This document shows, one piece after another, positions 50,699-59,669 of a stretch of DNA of 64,000 nt (position 1 is the stretch's first letter; each line of letters begins with the position of its first letter). Below the pieces are notes generated by a model, which did no database searches, was not told the origin of the DNA, and was given only the letters and a program-made list of their open reading frames with translations. The DNA comes from Streptomyces pseudovenezuelae (GTDB lineage Bacteria > Actinomycetota > Actinomycetes > Streptomycetales > Streptomycetaceae): contig NZ_JARXVH010000030.1 of NCBI RefSeq assembly GCF_029892565.1, positions 1 to 64,000 of the forward strand, read 5' to 3'. Made by a program: the position numbers and the translations under genes.

Positions 50699-51643
50699 AT
50701 GTCCGAAACAGGAGCTTCCCCACTCCCTGCCACGCCCCCGGCGCGCTCCCCGCTCTTCCGCGCCGAGCACTTCGTGTGGCTCACCGCGCGCGTGCTGGAA
50801 CAGCGCCTCTTCGCGCACGACTTCCTCAACGGCGGCGCGGATCCGGTGGAGACCGCGCTGGACGCCTACCGCAACGAGGACGGCGGCTACGGTCACGCGC
50901 TGGAGCCCGATCTGCGCGGTCCGGTCAGCCAGCCGCTGCACACCGCTCACGCGCTGCGCGTCCTGGACTGCGTCGGGCGCTGCGGCGGCCAGCGGGTGGA
51001 GCGCGTGTGCCGCTATCTGACCTCCGTCTCCACGGCGGACGGGGCGCTGCCTGCGGTCCATCCCAGCCAGCGCGGCTATCCCGCGGCCCCCTTCGTGCCG
51101 ATCGTGGACGACCCGCCGAGCGAACTCCTCGCCACGGGACCGGTGGTGGGCCTGCTGCACCGCAACGAGGTGTGGCACGCCTGGCTGTTCCGGGCCACGG
51201 ACTTCTGCTGGCAGGCGGTCGAGTCCTTGGAGGAGTCCCATCCCTACGAGATCGAGGCCGCCGTGGCCTTCCTGGACTCCGCTCCCGACCGCCCGCGCGC
51301 GGAGGCCGCCGCCGACCGGCTCGGCCGCCTGGTGCGCGAACACCGGCTCGCGGCGCTGGACCCGGACCACCTCGACGCGTATCCGGTCGCGCCCGGCTAC
51401 GCCCCCGGGGAGCACCACTTCCCGCACGACTACGCGAAGACGCCGAGCTCTCTGGCGCGCGCGTGGTTCACGGACGATGAGATGACCCGCTCCCTGGACT
51501 ACCTTGCCGCCACCCAGCAGGAGGACGGCGGCTGGCCCGTCCGCTGGCGCCAGTGGACACCGGTGGTCGCCTTCGAGGCCCGCCCCATGGTGACGATCGA
51601 GGCACTACGCACCCTGAGGGCACACGGCCGCCCCATCGGCTGA
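50699..51643 (+). CDS. Prenyltransferase/squalene oxidase-repeat-like protein
   Basis: The 314-residue protein has QW-like repeats of the alpha/alpha-toroid fold: NEDGGYGHALEPD near residue 60 and QQEDGGWPVRW near residue 280, with a TSVSTADGALP repeat between. No cyclase DxDD or prenyltransferase metal site is seen, so the enzymatic label is only a fold family. Residues such as PHDYAKTPSSLAR near the C terminus look conserved. It is divergent from the DUF3046 gene. Confidence 0.72.
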   Translation: MSETGASPLPATPPARSPLFRAEHFVWLTARVLEQRLFAHDFLNGGADPVETALDAYRNEDGGYGHALEPDLRGPVSQPLHTAHALRVLDCVGRCGGQRVERVCRYLTSVSTADGALPAVHPSQRGYPAAPFVPIVDDPPSELLATGPVVGLLHRNEVWHAWLFRATDFCWQAVESLEESHPYEIEAAVAFLDSAPDRPRAEAAADRLGRLVREHRLAALDPDHLDAYPVAPGYAPGEHHFPHDYAKTPSSLARAWFTDDEMTRSLDYLAATQQEDGGWPVRWRQWTPVVAFEARPMVTIEALRTLRAHGRPIG

Positions 51644-51654
51644 CCCGGGGCCTC

Positions 51655-51963
51655 TCACCCACCCACCGCCCGCACACCGGCCGTCACCACGACGGCCGCC
51701 GCCACGACGAGCAGAAACGGAGCACGCAGGACCAACGCCACGGCAGCCGCGGCCAACCCCGCGGCCCGCGCGTCGAGCACCAGGGCGTGCCCGTCGGCGA
51801 AGGTCTGCTGGGCCGTGAGCGCGGCGAGCAGAGCCACCGGCAACAACGCCGCCAGCCGCCTGACGAGCGGCCGCTCCAGGACACCCGCGGGCACGAGCAG
51901 CCCGGCGACTTTGACAACGTAGCAACCAAGAGCGGTCGCGCCGATCGCGATCCAGGTGTTCAA
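51655..51963 (-). CDS. AzlD-family branched-chain amino acid transport subunit
   Basis: The 102-residue protein has three or four helices (IAIGATALGCYVVKVAGLLVP, LAALLPVALLAALTAQQ and others) and is the small partner of AzlC. It starts at a TTG inside the azlC stop (TTGA), with GGAGG five bases upstream, so it is translationally coupled. The pair exports branched-chain amino acids in characterised cases. Confidence 0.85.
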   Translation of the reverse strand: MNTWIAIGATALGCYVVKVAGLLVPAGVLERPLVRRLAALLPVALLAALTAQQTFADGHALVLDARAAGLAAAAVALVLRAPFLLVVAAAVVVTAGVRAVGG

Positions 51964-52718
51964 CGGTCCTCCCCTGATACGTCGTTCACGTCACCCCGGT
52001 GCGCACGACCACGGCGGCGTCCCTCCACAAACAGAGCAACCGGCGCGGCGAGCGCGGCCACCAGGACGGGCACCCCGGCCGGCAGCACAGGCAGCAGCCC
52101 GAGCCCCAACAGCACAGCAATCCCGGCCACGGCACGCTCCATGGCGGACGTGAGCATCGGCGCGAGCAACGCCAGAAAGACGGCGGGCCCAGCAGCGTCA
52201 AGCCCCCACGCGTCGGTGTCCCCAATGGCCTCGGCACCCAGCGCGCCCACCAAGGTGGTCAGATTCCACAGCACATACAGGGTGAGCCCGGTGACACCGA
52301 ACCCGATCCGCACAGCACGCCGCGTGGGTTGCGCCAGCGCGACGGCGGCCGTCTCGTCGATGACCCACTGAGCGGCAAACGGCCGCACCACACGCGGCAG
52401 AGCCAACAACTGCGAAAGACGCAACCCGTAGAAGGCGTTGCGCACCCCCAAAAAGAAGGCACCAGCAGCAGCCGTAAGCGGATTCCCTCCGGCCGCGAGC
52501 GCCCCCACCAAGGCAAACTGCGACGCACCGGTGAAGACCAACAGACTCAGCGCACAGCTCTGCAACACGCTGAGCCCGCTACCTGCCGAGGTCACCCCAA
52601 AGGCGAACCCGGAGAGCCCGACGGCGACGCCGACGCCGAGGGCGTCCCGGACAACGGCGGCGTCGGATTTCCCGCCCACTCCGGCACGTGTGTCTTCGGA
52701 AGTTGTCTTTTCTGCCAC
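51960..52718 (-). CDS. AzlC-family branched-chain amino acid exporter subunit
   Basis: The 252-residue protein has about seven helices. The family blocks GLSGFAFGVTSAGSGLS, FTGASQFALVGALAAGGNP and FFLGVRNAFYGLRLSQLL are clear. The GTG start lies seven bases after TACGGT (52726-52731), consistent with a leaderless mRNA. Its first ~42 codons overlap the 3' end of the AraC-type regulator in another frame on the same strand. The regulator probably controls azlCD. Confidence 0.85.
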   Translation of the reverse strand: MAEKTTSEDTRAGVGGKSDAAVVRDALGVGVAVGLSGFAFGVTSAGSGLSVLQSCALSLLVFTGASQFALVGALAAGGNPLTAAAGAFFLGVRNAFYGLRLSQLLALPRVVRPFAAQWVIDETAAVALAQPTRRAVRIGFGVTGLTLYVLWNLTTLVGALGAEAIGDTDAWGLDAAGPAVFLALLAPMLTSAMERAVAGIAVLLGLGLLPVLPAGVPVLVAALAAPVALFVEGRRRGRAHRGDVNDVSGEDR

Positions 52719-53581
52719 ACCCCAGACCGTAGAAGCAGCGGCCCCCGCACGTCTTGTACGTTCTTGCGCTCACGCTGATAGGCACCGGGCGGCACCCCGA
52801 CGATCCGCGCGAAATGCCGATTCAAGTGCGGCTGATCCGTGAACCCCACCGCGACAGCTGCCTCCGAGGGCACCGTCCCCGCATCCAACAGCCGCCGCGC
52901 CCGACGCACCCTGGCATCCGTCAGCCAGGCATGAGGCGGCATCCCATACGCATCCCGAAACGCCCGCAACAAGGCGAACGGCCCGACCCCCAGCTCCCCC
53001 GCGAGCCCCTCCAAGGACGGCGGCTCGGCCATCCGCTCCTCCAACACGGCACGCGCACGTGCAGCAACCCGATCCCCCGCCGACCGCACCTCCCGCTGCG
53101 GCAGCACCCCACCGTTCAACCGCAACAACCGCGTCACAGCAACCCGCAACAACGTATCGGCGGCAAGCGCATTGCCCTCATCAGCGGCCCGCAGCACCTG
53201 ATGCACCAGCCCCACGGCATACGGATCATCGAGCACAGGCCGAACAAACCCGGGCGTACCACGCAGCGAAGTGGTCTCAGCAGCAATCGCGCCCACCACC
53301 TCCGGCGACGGATAGACAGCCCCGTACCGCCACCCCTCAGGCACCCCCGCCCGCCCGGTATGCGCGGTATCAGGATTGACCAACGCCAGCGCCCCGGCCC
53401 CCGCCGACACATCACCCCCACCGTGATGAAAAACCTCCACCCCATCAGCGATGGCAGCGATCACAAAGTGCTCATGCGTATGGCGCACAAACGTCTTCCG
53501 CACATACCGAGCCCGCAGCAAATCAACCCCGGGCAGCTCCCCGTACCGCCAATGCCGCGCCACCTCACCCGATCCCGCCAT
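52592..53581 (-). CDS. AraC-family transcriptional regulator
   Basis: The 329-residue protein has an N-terminal AraC-binding cupin domain (TFVRHTHEHFVIAAIADGVE) and a C-terminal double helix-turn-helix (LEGLAGELGVGPFALLRAFRDAYG, then EAAVAVGFTDQPHLNRHFARIVGVPPGAYQR). After the usual end of the family (RERKNVQD) it continues for ~55 Pro/Ser-rich residues and overlaps azlC by 127 bases. This tail may reflect loss of an earlier stop. Its position upstream of azlCD suggests it regulates them. Confidence 0.87.
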   Translation of the reverse strand: MAGSGEVARHWRYGELPGVDLLRARYVRKTFVRHTHEHFVIAAIADGVEVFHHGGGDVSAGAGALALVNPDTAHTGRAGVPEGWRYGAVYPSPEVVGAIAAETTSLRGTPGFVRPVLDDPYAVGLVHQVLRAADEGNALAADTLLRVAVTRLLRLNGGVLPQREVRSAGDRVAARARAVLEERMAEPPSLEGLAGELGVGPFALLRAFRDAYGMPPHAWLTDARVRRARRLLDAGTVPSEAAVAVGFTDQPHLNRHFARIVGVPPGAYQRERKNVQDVRGPLLLRSGVWQKRQLPKTHVPEWAGNPTPPLSGTPSASASPSGSPGSPLG

Positions 53582-53684
53582 ACCCCCATTCTCCGCCCCA
53601 CCACCAAGCCCCGAGCCGAGCACCACCACCCACCCTCCACCCCAGCACAGCACAGCGCGGACGCATTTCCCCTGGTCAGAGCCA

Positions 53685-53707
53685 TTGTCAGTCCCCGGGT
53701 GCAGGAT
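53685..53707 (+). promoter_or_regulatory. PafBC-like promoter of lhr
   Basis: TTGTCAGTC, an 8-base gap, then CAGGAT. The upstream element fits the RecA-NDp motif. The -10 has C for T at its first base. The hexamer ends six bases before the lhr ATG. Confidence 0.68.
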
Positions 53708-53713
53708 GGACAC

Positions 53714-56700
53714 ATGGTCAGCTCCGCGCACCGAGCCCTGGACGGCTTCTCCCCCGCAACCCGCGGCTGGTTCACGGGCGCCTTCAACGCCCCCACCGCG
53801 GCCCAGTCAGGCGCGTGGCAGGCCATCCAAGAAGGCTCGGACGTGCTGGTAGTAGCCCCCACCGGCTCCGGCAAGACCCTCGCCGCCTTCCTGGCCGCCC
53901 TGGACCAACTGACCTCCACACCCCCACCCGCCGACCCCAGAAAACGCTGCCGCGTCCTGTACGTCTCCCCGCTCAAGGCCCTGGCGGTAGACGTAGAGCG
54001 CAACCTCCGCAGCCCCCTGACCGGCATCCGCCAGGAATCCGTACGCCTGGGCCTACCCGAACCGGAGGTCAAGGTCGGCATCCGCTCAGGCGACACCCCA
54101 CCCGCCGAGCGCCGCTCCCTGGCCACCCGCCCCCCGGACATCCTGATCACCACCCCGGAATCCCTGTTCCTGATGCTGACGTCGGCCACACGCGACGCGC
54201 TGACGGGCATCGAGACGGTCATCCTGGACGAAGTCCACGCAGTGGCCGGCACCAAGCGAGGCGCCCACCTCGCCCTCACCCTGGAGCGCCTGGACGAGAT
54301 CCTCCCGAAGCCGGCCCGCCGCATCGGCCTCTCGGCAACGGTCCGCCCGGTGGACGAGGTGGCCCGCTACCTCTCCCCCCGCCGCAAGGTGGAGATCGTC
54401 CAACCGAAGTCGGGCAAGGAGTTCGACCTCTCGGTGGTCGTCCCGGTAGAGGACCTGGGCGAACTGGCCGGCTCCCCGGTAACCGACGCCTCCGACAATT
54501 CCGCGGCAGCGGAACGCCCCTCGATCTGGCCCCACGTAGAGGAACGCATCACCGACCTGGTCCAGGCCCACCGCTCAACGATCGTCTTCGCGAACTCCCG
54601 CCGCCTGGCGGAACGCCTGTGCAACCGCCTCAACGAGATCGCGTACGAGCGCGCCACAGGCGAGCCCCTGGACGAGCACCACTCCCCCGCCGAACTGATG
54701 GGCGGCTCGGGCGCAGCCCAAGGTGCCCCACCGGTCATCGCACGCGCCCACCACGGCTCGGTCTCCAAAGAGCAACGCGCCTTGGTAGAGGAGGACCTCA
54801 AGGCAGGCCGCCTCCCGGCAGTCGTCGCCACCTCCAGCCTCGAACTAGGCATCGACATGGGCGCGGTAGACCTCGTGATCCAGGTCGAGTCCCCGCCCTC
54901 GGTCGCCTCCGGCCTCCAGCGCGTGGGCCGAGCGGGCCACCAGGTGGGCGCGGTCTCGACAGGCGTGGTCTTCCCGAAGTACCGCGGCGACCTGGTCCAA
55001 GCCGCCGTCGTCACCGAACGCATGCGCACCGGCTCCATCGAGTCCCTCAGGGTCCCCGCCAACCCCCTCGACGTCCTGGCCCAGCAGCTCGTGGCGATGA
55101 CCGCCCTGGACACCTGGCAGGTCGACGACCTGCTCGCCACGGTCCGCCGCGCCGCCCCCTTCGCCTCGCTCCCCGAGTCCGCCTTCACGGCCGTCCTGGA
55201 CATGCTCGCGGGCCGCTACCCGTCCGACGCGTTCGCCGAGCTGCGCCCGCGCGTGGTGTGGGATCGCGTCGCCGGCACGGTCACCGGCCGCCCCGGCGCC
55301 CAGCGCCTCGCGGTGACCTCCGGGGGCACGATCCCGGACCGCGGCCTGTTCGGCGTCTTCCTGGCCGGCTCGGACCCCAAGAAGGGCGGCGGCCGTGTGG
55401 GCGAGCTGGACGAGGAGATGGTCTACGAGTCGCGCGTGGGCGACGTCTTCACCCTCGGCACCAGTTCCTGGCGCATCGAGGACATCACCCGCGACCGCGT
55501 CCTTGTCTCCCCCGCACCCGGCGTACCCGGCCGCCTCCCCTTCTGGAAGGGCGACCAACTCGGCCGCCCCCTCGAACTGGGCCGCGCGGTGGGCCAGTTC
55601 CTGCGCGAGGTCGGCTCCCTGCCCAAGGAGGACGCCCGCCTCCGCCTCCTCGCCGCGGGCCTGGACACCTGGGCGTCGGACAACGTCCTGTCGTACCTCG
55701 ACGAGCAGCGCGAGGCCTGCGGCCACATCCCGGACGACCGCACGATCGTCGTCGAGCGCTTCCGCGACGAGCTGGGCGACTGGCGCGTCGTCGTGCACTC
55801 CCCCTTCGGCGCCCAGGTCCACGCCCCCTGGGCCCTCGCCCTGGGCGCCAAGCTCTCCGAGCGCTACGGCATGGACGCCCAGGTCATGCACGCCGACGAC
55901 GGCATCGTCCTGCGCCTGCCGGACGCCGACCTGATGAGCCTGGACCTCCTCGACCAAGAGCCCATGAAGGCGGGCACGGAATACGACGCCGAACAGGCCC
56001 CCGTCGGCGCGGCGGACGTCGTCTTCGACAAAGGCGAGGTCGACCAGATCGTCACCGACCAGGTCGGCGGCTCGGCCCTGTTCGCGGCCCGCTTCCGCGA
56101 GTGCGCCGCGCGCGCGTTGCTGCTCCCGCGCCGCAGCCCCGGCAAGCGCACCCCGCTGTGGCAGCAGCGCCAGCGCGCCTCCCAACTGCTCCAGGTGGCG
56201 AGCGAGTTCGGCTCGTTCCCGATCGTCCTGGAAGCGGTCCGCGAGTGCCTCCAGGACGTCTTCGACGTCCCCGGTCTGGTCGAGCTGATGGGCGACCTGG
56301 AGTCCCGCAAGGTGCGCCTGGTCGAGGTCACCACCCCCGAGCCGTCCCCCTTCGCGCGTTCCCTCCTCTTCGGATACGTCGCCCAGTTCCTGTACGAGGG
56401 GGACTCGCCGCTCGCCGAGCGCCGCGCCGCCGCCCTGTCCCTGGACTCCCGGCTGCTGGCCGAGCTGCTGGGCCAGGCGGAGCTGCGCGAGCTGCTGGAC
56501 GCCGAGGTACTGACCGAGCTGGAGCGCGAACTCCAGTGGCTCACCGAGGACAGGCGCATCAAGGACGCCGAGGGCGTCGCGGACCTGCTCCGGATGCTCG
56601 GGCCGCTGACCGACGCCGAACTGGCCGAGCGGGGCGCCGAGCCGCAGTGGGCCCAGGACCTGACCGGCGCCCGCCGAGTCATCCGGGTCCGGATCGCCGG

Positions 56701-58735
56701 CACCGACCACTGGGCGGCGATCGAGGACGCGGGCCGCCTGCGCGACGCCCTCGGCACGGCGCTGCCGGTCGGCGTACCGGAAGCCTTCATGGAACCGGTC
56801 AAGGACCCCCTCGGCGACCTCCTCGCCCGGCACGCGCGCACCCACGGCCCGTTCACGTCGGCCACCGCGGCGGCCCGCTTCGGCCTGGGCGTGGCGGTCA
56901 CCGACGGCGCCCTCCAGCGGCTCGCGGCGTCCGGCCGGGTCGTCCAGGGCGAGTTCCATCCGGCCGGCATCGGCCAGGAGTGGTGCGACGCGACCGTGCT
57001 GCGCCGACTGCGCCGCCGCTCGCTGGCCGCGCTGCGGCACGAGCTGGAGCCGGTGGCACCGGCCGCGCTCGCCCAGTTCCTTCCGCAGTGGCAGCACATC
57101 GGCAAGGGGCACGGGCTGCGCGGCATCGACGGACTGGTGCGCGCGATCGAGCAGTTGCAGGGCGCCTCCGTGCCGGCCTCGGCCCTGGAGAAGCTGGTCC
57201 TCCCGTCCCGCGTCGCGAACTACGCGCCCGCGATGCTGGACGAGCTGACCGCCGCGGGCGAGGTCGTCTGGGCCGGCGCCGGCGCCCTCCCCGGCAAGGA
57301 CGGCTGGGTCTCCCTGTACGTGGCGGACGCGGCCCCGCTGCTCCTCCCGCCGCCCCACCCCCTGGAGCTGACGGCGCTGCACCAGTCCGTCCTGGACATC
57401 CTCTCCGGGGGCTACGGCCTGTTCTTCCGCCAGATCACCGACCAGGTCCGCGCGACGACCCACCCGGACGTCACCGATCCCCAACTGGCGGACGCCGTCT
57501 GGGACCTGGCCTGGTCCGGACGGCTCACGAACGACACGCTGGCGCCCATGCGCTCCCTGCTGGGCTCGGGCCGCACCGCGGGCTCCACGGCGCACCGCGC
57601 CAAGCGCACGGTCCCGCGCGGCCGTTACGGCTCGCTGACCGCCGCCGCCCGCCCGGCCTCCCGCAGCGGCCCGCCCACCGTCGCCGGCCGCTGGTCCCTG
57701 CTCCCCGCGCACGAAGCCGACCCGACCGTCCGCGCACACGCCCTGGCCCGCACCCTCCTCGACCGGCACGGCGTGGTCACCCGGGGCGCCGTCGCCGCGG
57801 AGGGCGTCGAGGGCGGCTTCTCGGCGACGTACCGCATCCTGTCCGTCTTCGAGGAGAGCGGTCAGGCCCGGCGCGGCTATGTGGTGGAGGGGCTGGGCGC
57901 GGCCCAGTTCGCGATGGACGGCGCGGTGGACCGCCTCCGCGCGGTGTCGAACGCCCGCGACCGAGGCGAGCCCGTGCCACCCCGCCCCGTCGCCGACGAC
58001 TTCCCCTCCCCGGAGTGGCAGCGGTCACCGCAGTCGGACGACTTCCCCCGGACCTTCGACGCGAAGAACGCCGACTTCGACTTCTCCGACCTCGACAACG
58101 CCTTCGGCGACGGCAACAAAGACGGCTTCGACGACAACTTCGACTTCCCGCCCACGTCCACGCCCACAGCCAGCCCCAGGTCACGCGACGAGTACGTCTC
58201 CCCCCGCGACCTGGCCGCCCCCGGCGCAGGAGGCCCACGAGGCGGCCCCAGCTCCCCATACGAGCCCCAGGACGCCTACGGTTCCCACGGCCCAGGCCCC
58301 ACCGCCTCCGCCTTCCCCGGCCACCGCCCCCGCCCCACCCCCGACTCCCGAGCCGTGGTCCTGGCCGCCGCCGACCCGGCGAACGCGTACGGCGCGGCCC
58401 TCCCCTGGCCGGAGCCCCCGACCGGCGCGGGCCACAAGCCGGGCCGCAAGGCGGGCTCCCTGGTCGTCCTGGTCGACGGCGAGCTGACGCTCTACATGGA
58501 ACGCGGCGGCAAGACCCTCCTGGCCTGGCCGACCGAACCGGACGGCACGGCCACCGACGATCCACGCCTCCAACAGGCAGCGACAGCCCTCGCCGCAGCC
58601 GCCCGCGCGGGCTCCCTGGGCACGGTCACCGTGGAACGTGTCAACGGCGCCTCCGCCCTGACCTCCCCCATCGGCACCCTCCTGGAAGGAGCCGGCTTCA
58701 TCGCCACCCCACGCGGTCTGCGCCTACGCGCGTGA
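53714..58735 (+). CDS. lhr: Lhr, large ATP-dependent DNA repair helicase
   Basis: Lhr is a superfamily 2 3'-to-5' DNA helicase that unwinds RNA-DNA and damaged substrates. The 1673-residue protein has Walker A (APTGSGKT, about residue 48), DEVH (ILDEVHAVAGTKRG), SATVRP and a second RecA domain with SLELGIDMGAVDLVIQ and QRVGRAGHQ. The winged-helix and Lhr-specific domains follow, and the long C-terminal domain found in the full-length actinobacterial form. An unusual ~110-residue acidic, Pro-rich insertion lies at about residues 1420-1550. The ATG has AGGA eight bases upstream, and a -10 hexamer sits six bases upstream. The next gene encodes a Nei-type glycosylase, a common partnership. Confidence 0.95.
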   Translation: MVSSAHRALDGFSPATRGWFTGAFNAPTAAQSGAWQAIQEGSDVLVVAPTGSGKTLAAFLAALDQLTSTPPPADPRKRCRVLYVSPLKALAVDVERNLRSPLTGIRQESVRLGLPEPEVKVGIRSGDTPPAERRSLATRPPDILITTPESLFLMLTSATRDALTGIETVILDEVHAVAGTKRGAHLALTLERLDEILPKPARRIGLSATVRPVDEVARYLSPRRKVEIVQPKSGKEFDLSVVVPVEDLGELAGSPVTDASDNSAAAERPSIWPHVEERITDLVQAHRSTIVFANSRRLAERLCNRLNEIAYERATGEPLDEHHSPAELMGGSGAAQGAPPVIARAHHGSVSKEQRALVEEDLKAGRLPAVVATSSLELGIDMGAVDLVIQVESPPSVASGLQRVGRAGHQVGAVSTGVVFPKYRGDLVQAAVVTERMRTGSIESLRVPANPLDVLAQQLVAMTALDTWQVDDLLATVRRAAPFASLPESAFTAVLDMLAGRYPSDAFAELRPRVVWDRVAGTVTGRPGAQRLAVTSGGTIPDRGLFGVFLAGSDPKKGGGRVGELDEEMVYESRVGDVFTLGTSSWRIEDITRDRVLVSPAPGVPGRLPFWKGDQLGRPLELGRAVGQFLREVGSLPKEDARLRLLAAGLDTWASDNVLSYLDEQREACGHIPDDRTIVVERFRDELGDWRVVVHSPFGAQVHAPWALALGAKLSERYGMDAQVMHADDGIVLRLPDADLMSLDLLDQEPMKAGTEYDAEQAPVGAADVVFDKGEVDQIVTDQVGGSALFAARFRECAARALLLPRRSPGKRTPLWQQRQRASQLLQVASEFGSFPIVLEAVRECLQDVFDVPGLVELMGDLESRKVRLVEVTTPEPSPFARSLLFGYVAQFLYEGDSPLAERRAAALSLDSRLLAELLGQAELRELLDAEVLTELERELQWLTEDRRIKDAEGVADLLRMLGPLTDAELAERGAEPQWAQDLTGARRVIRVRIAGTDHWAAIEDAGRLRDALGTALPVGVPEAFMEPVKDPLGDLLARHARTHGPFTSATAAARFGLGVAVTDGALQRLAASGRVVQGEFHPAGIGQEWCDATVLRRLRRRSLAALRHELEPVAPAALAQFLPQWQHIGKGHGLRGIDGLVRAIEQLQGASVPASALEKLVLPSRVANYAPAMLDELTAAGEVVWAGAGALPGKDGWVSLYVADAAPLLLPPPHPLELTALHQSVLDILSGGYGLFFRQITDQVRATTHPDVTDPQLADAVWDLAWSGRLTNDTLAPMRSLLGSGRTAGSTAHRAKRTVPRGRYGSLTAAARPASRSGPPTVAGRWSLLPAHEADPTVRAHALARTLLDRHGVVTRGAVAAEGVEGGFSATYRILSVFEESGQARRGYVVEGLGAAQFAMDGAVDRLRAVSNARDRGEPVPPRPVADDFPSPEWQRSPQSDDFPRTFDAKNADFDFSDLDNAFGDGNKDGFDDNFDFPPTSTPTASPRSRDEYVSPRDLAAPGAGGPRGGPSSPYEPQDAYGSHGPGPTASAFPGHRPRPTPDSRAVVLAAADPANAYGAALPWPEPPTGAGHKPGRKAGSLVVLVDGELTLYMERGGKTLLAWPTEPDGTATDDPRLQQAATALAAAARAGSLGTVTVERVNGASALTSPIGTLLEGAGFIATPRGLRLRA

Positions 58736-58800
58736 GCCCCTCCACAACCCTCCTCCCGGCTGCCCGCCCCCACCAGACACCCGCGTGCCACCCTTGACCC

Positions 58801-59637
58801 ATGCCCGAAGGAGACACGGTCTGGCAGACCGCGAGGCGGCTGCACGGTGCCCTCGCGGGCAAGGTGCTGATCCGTAGCGACTTCCGCGTGCCCAAGTACG
58901 CCACGGCCGACCTCACGGGCCGCACGGTCCTGGACGTCACCCCGCGCGGCAAGCACCTCCTCGCCCGGGTCGAAGGCGGTCTGACCCTCCACACGCACCT
59001 GCGGATGGACGGTTCCTGGAAGGTCTTCGAGAACGGCAGGCGCTGGAGCGGCGGCCCCGCCCACCAGATCCGCGTAATCCTCGGCACCACCGAGAACACG
59101 GCCGTCGGCTACCGCCTCCCCGTCCTGGAACTCCTGCGCACCGCCGACGAACAGCGCGCCGTCGGCCACCTCGGCCCCGACCTCCTCGGCCCCGACTGGG
59201 ACCCCGACCTGGTCCTCGCCAACCTCCTCGCGAACCCCGCCCGCCCCCTCGGCGAGGCCCTGCTGGACCAGCGCAACCTCGCCGGCATCGGCAACATCTA
59301 CAAGAGCGAGCTCTGCTTCCTGCTCGGCGCCACCCCCTGGCTCCCCATCGGCGCGCTGCCCGCCGGCCGCGCCGCGAAGCTCCCGGCGCTGGCCAAGAAG
59401 CTCCTTGAGGCCAACCGCGACCGCCCGGTCCGCAGCACGACGGGCCGCCGCGGCCAGGACCTGTTCGTCTACGGCCGCGCGCCCCGCCCTTGTCTGCGCT
59501 GCCAGACCTCGGTCCGCGTGGCCGACCAGGGCGACGGCTCCCGCGAACGCCCCACCTACTGGTGCCCCACCTGCCAGACGGGCCCGGCGCCGACCGGCGC
59601 CCCGTCCCGCGGAACTCCACGCCGTACAGCCAATTGA
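58801..59637 (+). CDS. Fpg/Nei-family DNA glycosylase (Nei2-type)
   Basis: This enzyme excises oxidised bases and nicks the abasic site. The 278-residue protein starts MPEGDTVWQ, so Pro2 and Glu3 (catalytic nucleophile and acid) are present after Met removal. The H2TH domain (LLDQRNLAGIGNIYKSE) and a C-terminal zinc finger (CLRCQ and CPTCQ) are intact. It follows lhr by 65 bp on the same strand. The pairing with lhr and its damage-type promoter supports a joint repair role. Confidence 0.92.
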   Translation: MPEGDTVWQTARRLHGALAGKVLIRSDFRVPKYATADLTGRTVLDVTPRGKHLLARVEGGLTLHTHLRMDGSWKVFENGRRWSGGPAHQIRVILGTTENTAVGYRLPVLELLRTADEQRAVGHLGPDLLGPDWDPDLVLANLLANPARPLGEALLDQRNLAGIGNIYKSELCFLLGATPWLPIGALPAGRAAKLPALAKKLLEANRDRPVRSTTGRRGQDLFVYGRAPRPCLRCQTSVRVADQGDGSRERPTYWCPTCQTGPAPTGAPSRGTPRRTAN

Positions 59638-59663
59638 CGACCCGTCAGAAACCCTCGTACCGT
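59634..59663 (+). promoter_or_regulatory. Candidate promoter of the SDR gene
   Basis: TTGACG (59634-59639), 18 bases, TACCGT (59658-59663), then six bases to the ATG. This predicts a leaderless mRNA; no ribosome site is present. The -35 overlaps the glycosylase stop. Confidence 0.6.
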
Positions 59664-59669
59664 CCCTTC

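Noticed and set aside
54845..57769. Long minus-strand frame opposite lhr
   Set aside because: Shadow of lhr; low-complexity Gly/Arg/Ala composition and no recognisable domain.
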